Of a DNA stretch of 64,000 bases, positions 62,402 to 64,000 are shown in pieces. This DNA is from Cognatishimia sp. F0-27. Its GTDB lineage: Bacteria > Pseudomonadota > Alphaproteobacteria > Rhodobacterales > Rhodobacteraceae. Position numbers and translations under genes: made by a program. The notes under the pieces were generated by a model. The model was not told the origin of the DNA. It ran no database searches and was given only the letters and a program-made list of their open reading frames with translations. Where the stretch lies: the NCBI RefSeq assembly GCF_020667845.1, contig NZ_JAFMPQ010000026.1:1-64000 (forward strand), given 5' to 3'. Position 1 is the first letter of the stretch, and each line of letters starts with the position of its first letter.

Positions 62402-63490
62402 ATGCCAACCTATTCACACCAATCCCATCAGTCCCATCAATCGCACCAGTCTCACCAATCGCATCAGTCCCACCAGTCCCACCAGAGCCATCAAAGTCAC
62501 GAGAGCCATCAGGGCGGCCCTGATACGGGGTTTTCCGGCGCGGCGCTCGGCATGGCGCGGGATGGCACGATTGGCCATTGGGACGGATCGGCCGATCGCG
62601 TGCCGCCCGCTCCGCGTGACAGTTGGGCGGCATTGCGGGCGCTCGGGACCAATCCGCGCCGATCCGTGATCGATACCACGCTGCAATCGCTGTTTCAGGT
62701 GCGCGTCGAGGCCGATCAATCCGCGGGCCATGTGATGATCGCGGGGCATGCCGATCCGCTGGTGACGCTCGAGTGCCCGGATGATGCGCTGTTGCGGGAT
62801 AACCAGCTCGGATTTCTCCGCGCGGCGGCGGATTTGCGCCCCGACCGCCTGTCCGAGATCATCATGCAGACCGATGACATCCAGACCTTTTTTGCCGGGG
62901 TCAGCTATCTCGCGCCGGACGGCACGAAATGGACATTGGCTCTCAATCAGGCGCTGTTCCGGCTTTGCACGGCGACGGTGCACCCGCTCAAGCATGGGCT
63001 GGACGTCTTGCGGCCGATCACCCTCAGCCGCAAGCTGCAACCGATCATTCAGACCCCGCCGCATGGCGCCTGGCCCTCCGGACATGCAACCGAAGCCTTT
63101 GCATCCGCGACGCTGTTGACCCGCTTGTTCTATGACGGGCCGTTTGACCCGGTGGGCCAGATCGCCGCGGGCAACATGCTCTATCGCCACGCCGCGCGGA
63201 TTGCACAAAACCGCACTGTCGCGGGGGTGCATTTCCCGACAGACAGCATGGCGGGTGCGGTGCTTGGCATCACGTTGGCGGAAGCGGTGGTGCGTTTGCT
63301 GGATGGGGAAAAGACGACCCCGACACGGGTCTTCAAGGGTGGCGCCTATAAAGAGGATTTCAATCTTTCGCTGCTTAACTCGGCGCTGCAACAGAGTGCG
63401 CAGATCGAGACGGGGGAAGCGCAGATTTCCGGCGTGACCTTGCCCGATTGGTGCCGTGCTCTTTGGGATACCGCCCAATCCGAGCGGTGA
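62402..63490 (+). CDS. PAP2-superfamily / vanadium-haloperoxidase-like protein with SHQ repeat
   Basis: 362 residues. The acid-phosphatase/haloperoxidase pattern is present: an early Lys and Arg (SRKLQPIIQTPPHGAWPSGHATE, where PSGH is the core) and RIAQNRTVAGVHFPTDSMAGA with the second Arg and His. Vanadium-dependent haloperoxidases and PAP2 phosphatases share these residues. The first 41 residues are an unusual Ser-His-Gln tract. No signal peptide is visible. The ATG at 62402 was chosen because the tract begins right after it. It is divergent from the SARP-like regulator gene. Confidence 0.82.
   Translation: MPTYSHQSHQSHQSHQSHQSHQSHQSHQSHQSHESHQGGPDTGFSGAALGMARDGTIGHWDGSADRVPPAPRDSWAALRALGTNPRRSVIDTTLQSLFQVRVEADQSAGHVMIAGHADPLVTLECPDDALLRDNQLGFLRAAADLRPDRLSEIIMQTDDIQTFFAGVSYLAPDGTKWTLALNQALFRLCTATVHPLKHGLDVLRPITLSRKLQPIIQTPPHGAWPSGHATEAFASATLLTRLFYDGPFDPVGQIAAGNMLYRHAARIAQNRTVAGVHFPTDSMAGAVLGITLAEAVVRLLDGEKTTPTRVFKGGAYKEDFNLSLLNSALQQSAQIETGEAQISGVTLPDWCRALWDTAQSER
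62414..62512 (+). repeat. 11-unit Ser-His-Gln coding repeat
   Basis: Eleven nine-base units encode SHQ nine times, then SHE and SHQ. Codons vary (Ser: TCA, TCC, TCG, TCT, AGC, AGT; His: CAC, CAT; Gln: CAA, CAG), so the DNA is not a clean tandem duplication while the peptide is. That pattern suggests selection on the protein, for example for a histidine-rich metal-binding or localisation tail. Confidence 0.9.
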
Positions 63491-63767
63491 CCGCTTTGAT
63501 GAGTGCGCCTTGAGGTGTCAGCTTCGAAGGTTGTGTTAACGAGTAGCCGGGTTGCCTTCGGGCAATCCGGCAATTCGGCACGGGTGCACCCGGATCAAAG
63601 CGGCCCGCATGTGCAGTGTCACGCAGCGGCGCCTCTGTCGCAATGCCGCCGGACTGGCCATTTGCCTAAAACTCTTTGCATTTGGATCGCGCGCCCGTCG
63701 CGTTCCCCGCAGTCAAGGACACCACCACGGGCGAGCGCGCCATTCTGCATCCACCGACGGCGGGGCG

Positions 63768-64000
63768 TCAGAGCCTGCGCGCCGGCGTGGTTTCCGGCAC
63801 TTCCACGATATAGGCGCCGAGCCGCGCGCGATGCTCGGCTGCGACCGGGATCAGCGTGATCGCGCCGGAACCCGGCACGGCGAGATTGGCGGCCCCAGTG
63901 CCAGTTCCGATGGCTGCAAGACCGTCCGCTGACAAGGCAAGCGCGCGGCTCAGCCGCCCGGCGGCCGCGCTTGTGCCCGAATAGAAACGGCACGTGCCGG
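63768..64000 (-). CDS. Truncated gene at the window edge, unknown function
   Basis: On the minus strand the last 77 codons of a reading frame run from the window edge to a TGA at 63768-63770. The visible part is Ala/Gly-rich, with a beta-like stretch (LAVPGSGAITLIPVAAEHRA) and the end GAYIVEVPETTPARRL. Codon use is similar to neighbouring genes, which supports coding. The N-terminal part is outside the window and no family can be named. Between 63491 and 63767 no other gene is supported. Confidence 0.5.
   Translation of the reverse strand, partial: GTCRFYSGTSAAAGRLSRALALSADGLAAIGTGTGAANLAVPGSGAITLIPVAAEHRARLGAYIVEVPETTPARRL

Overview
The window is a high-GC, gene-dense chromosomal segment that looks like an alphaproteobacterium of the Rhodobacteraceae (Roseobacter group). 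Reasons: a GcrA-type cell-cycle regulator, a second-type GluRS with the HVGN signature, an IscR/RirA-like Rrf2 regulator, a glycine-riboswitch-controlled gcvT-gcvH-gcvP operon, and an aerobic CoA-dependent anthranilate pathway. This placement is inferred from gene content only; there is no rRNA in the window. I recognised no tRNA, IS element, prophage or CRISPR array.

Layout. 0-7 kb: catabolic-looking cluster (two SnoaL/NTF2-like proteins, SDR, LacI regulator, double cupin, methyltransferase, short MetE-like protein) of unknown substrate. 7-20 kb: mostly housekeeping and scattered genes (ABC-2 permease, gcrA, rimO, two unknown genes, tdk, minimal zincin, thpR, MFS, PfkB-type kinase, gltX, MATE, gamma-glutamylcyclotransferase-like). 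20-26 kb: Rrf2 regulator behind an FNR-like box, then tandem glycine riboswitch and gcvTHP. 26-32 kb: IMPase-family phosphatase, YbbP/YbbA-type ABC exporter with divergent TesA-like esterase, membrane protein. 32-41 kb: tightly coupled nine-gene operon for tryptophan/anthranilate breakdown through anthraniloyl-CoA, with its own MarR regulator and a likely operator, followed by a GNAT and an isocitrate-lyase-family gene.

42.7-51.7 kb (minus strand): eight-gene operon joining a Ser/Thr kinase, an FHA protein, a PP2C phosphatase, a degenerate GTPase, a large dynamin-like GTPase, a small dynamin-like GTPase, a small possibly roadblock-like protein and an unknown protein. I do not recognise this as a described system. 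It looks like phospho-switched membrane-GTPase machinery and is the strongest candidate for something new.

52.3-59.2 kb (plus strand, divergent from the above): a complete lasso-peptide gene cluster: nucleotidyltransferase, ABC exporter, lasso cyclase (asparagine-synthetase-like), a 48-residue precursor with its own promoter and downstream terminator, HPr-kinase-like protein, PqqD-like RRE (B1) and transglutaminase-like protease (B2). The predicted product has an eight-residue Gly1-Glu8 ring. 59.3-64 kb: MltB-type lytic transglycosylase, SARP-like regulator divergent from a PAP2/vanadium-haloperoxidase-like protein with an 11-unit Ser-His-Gln tract, and a truncated gene at the edge.

A palindromic intergenic element recurs at three places (window start, gcvH-gcvP gap, after gcvP), and a ten-unit 15-bp tandem repeat lies at 42.5 kb.
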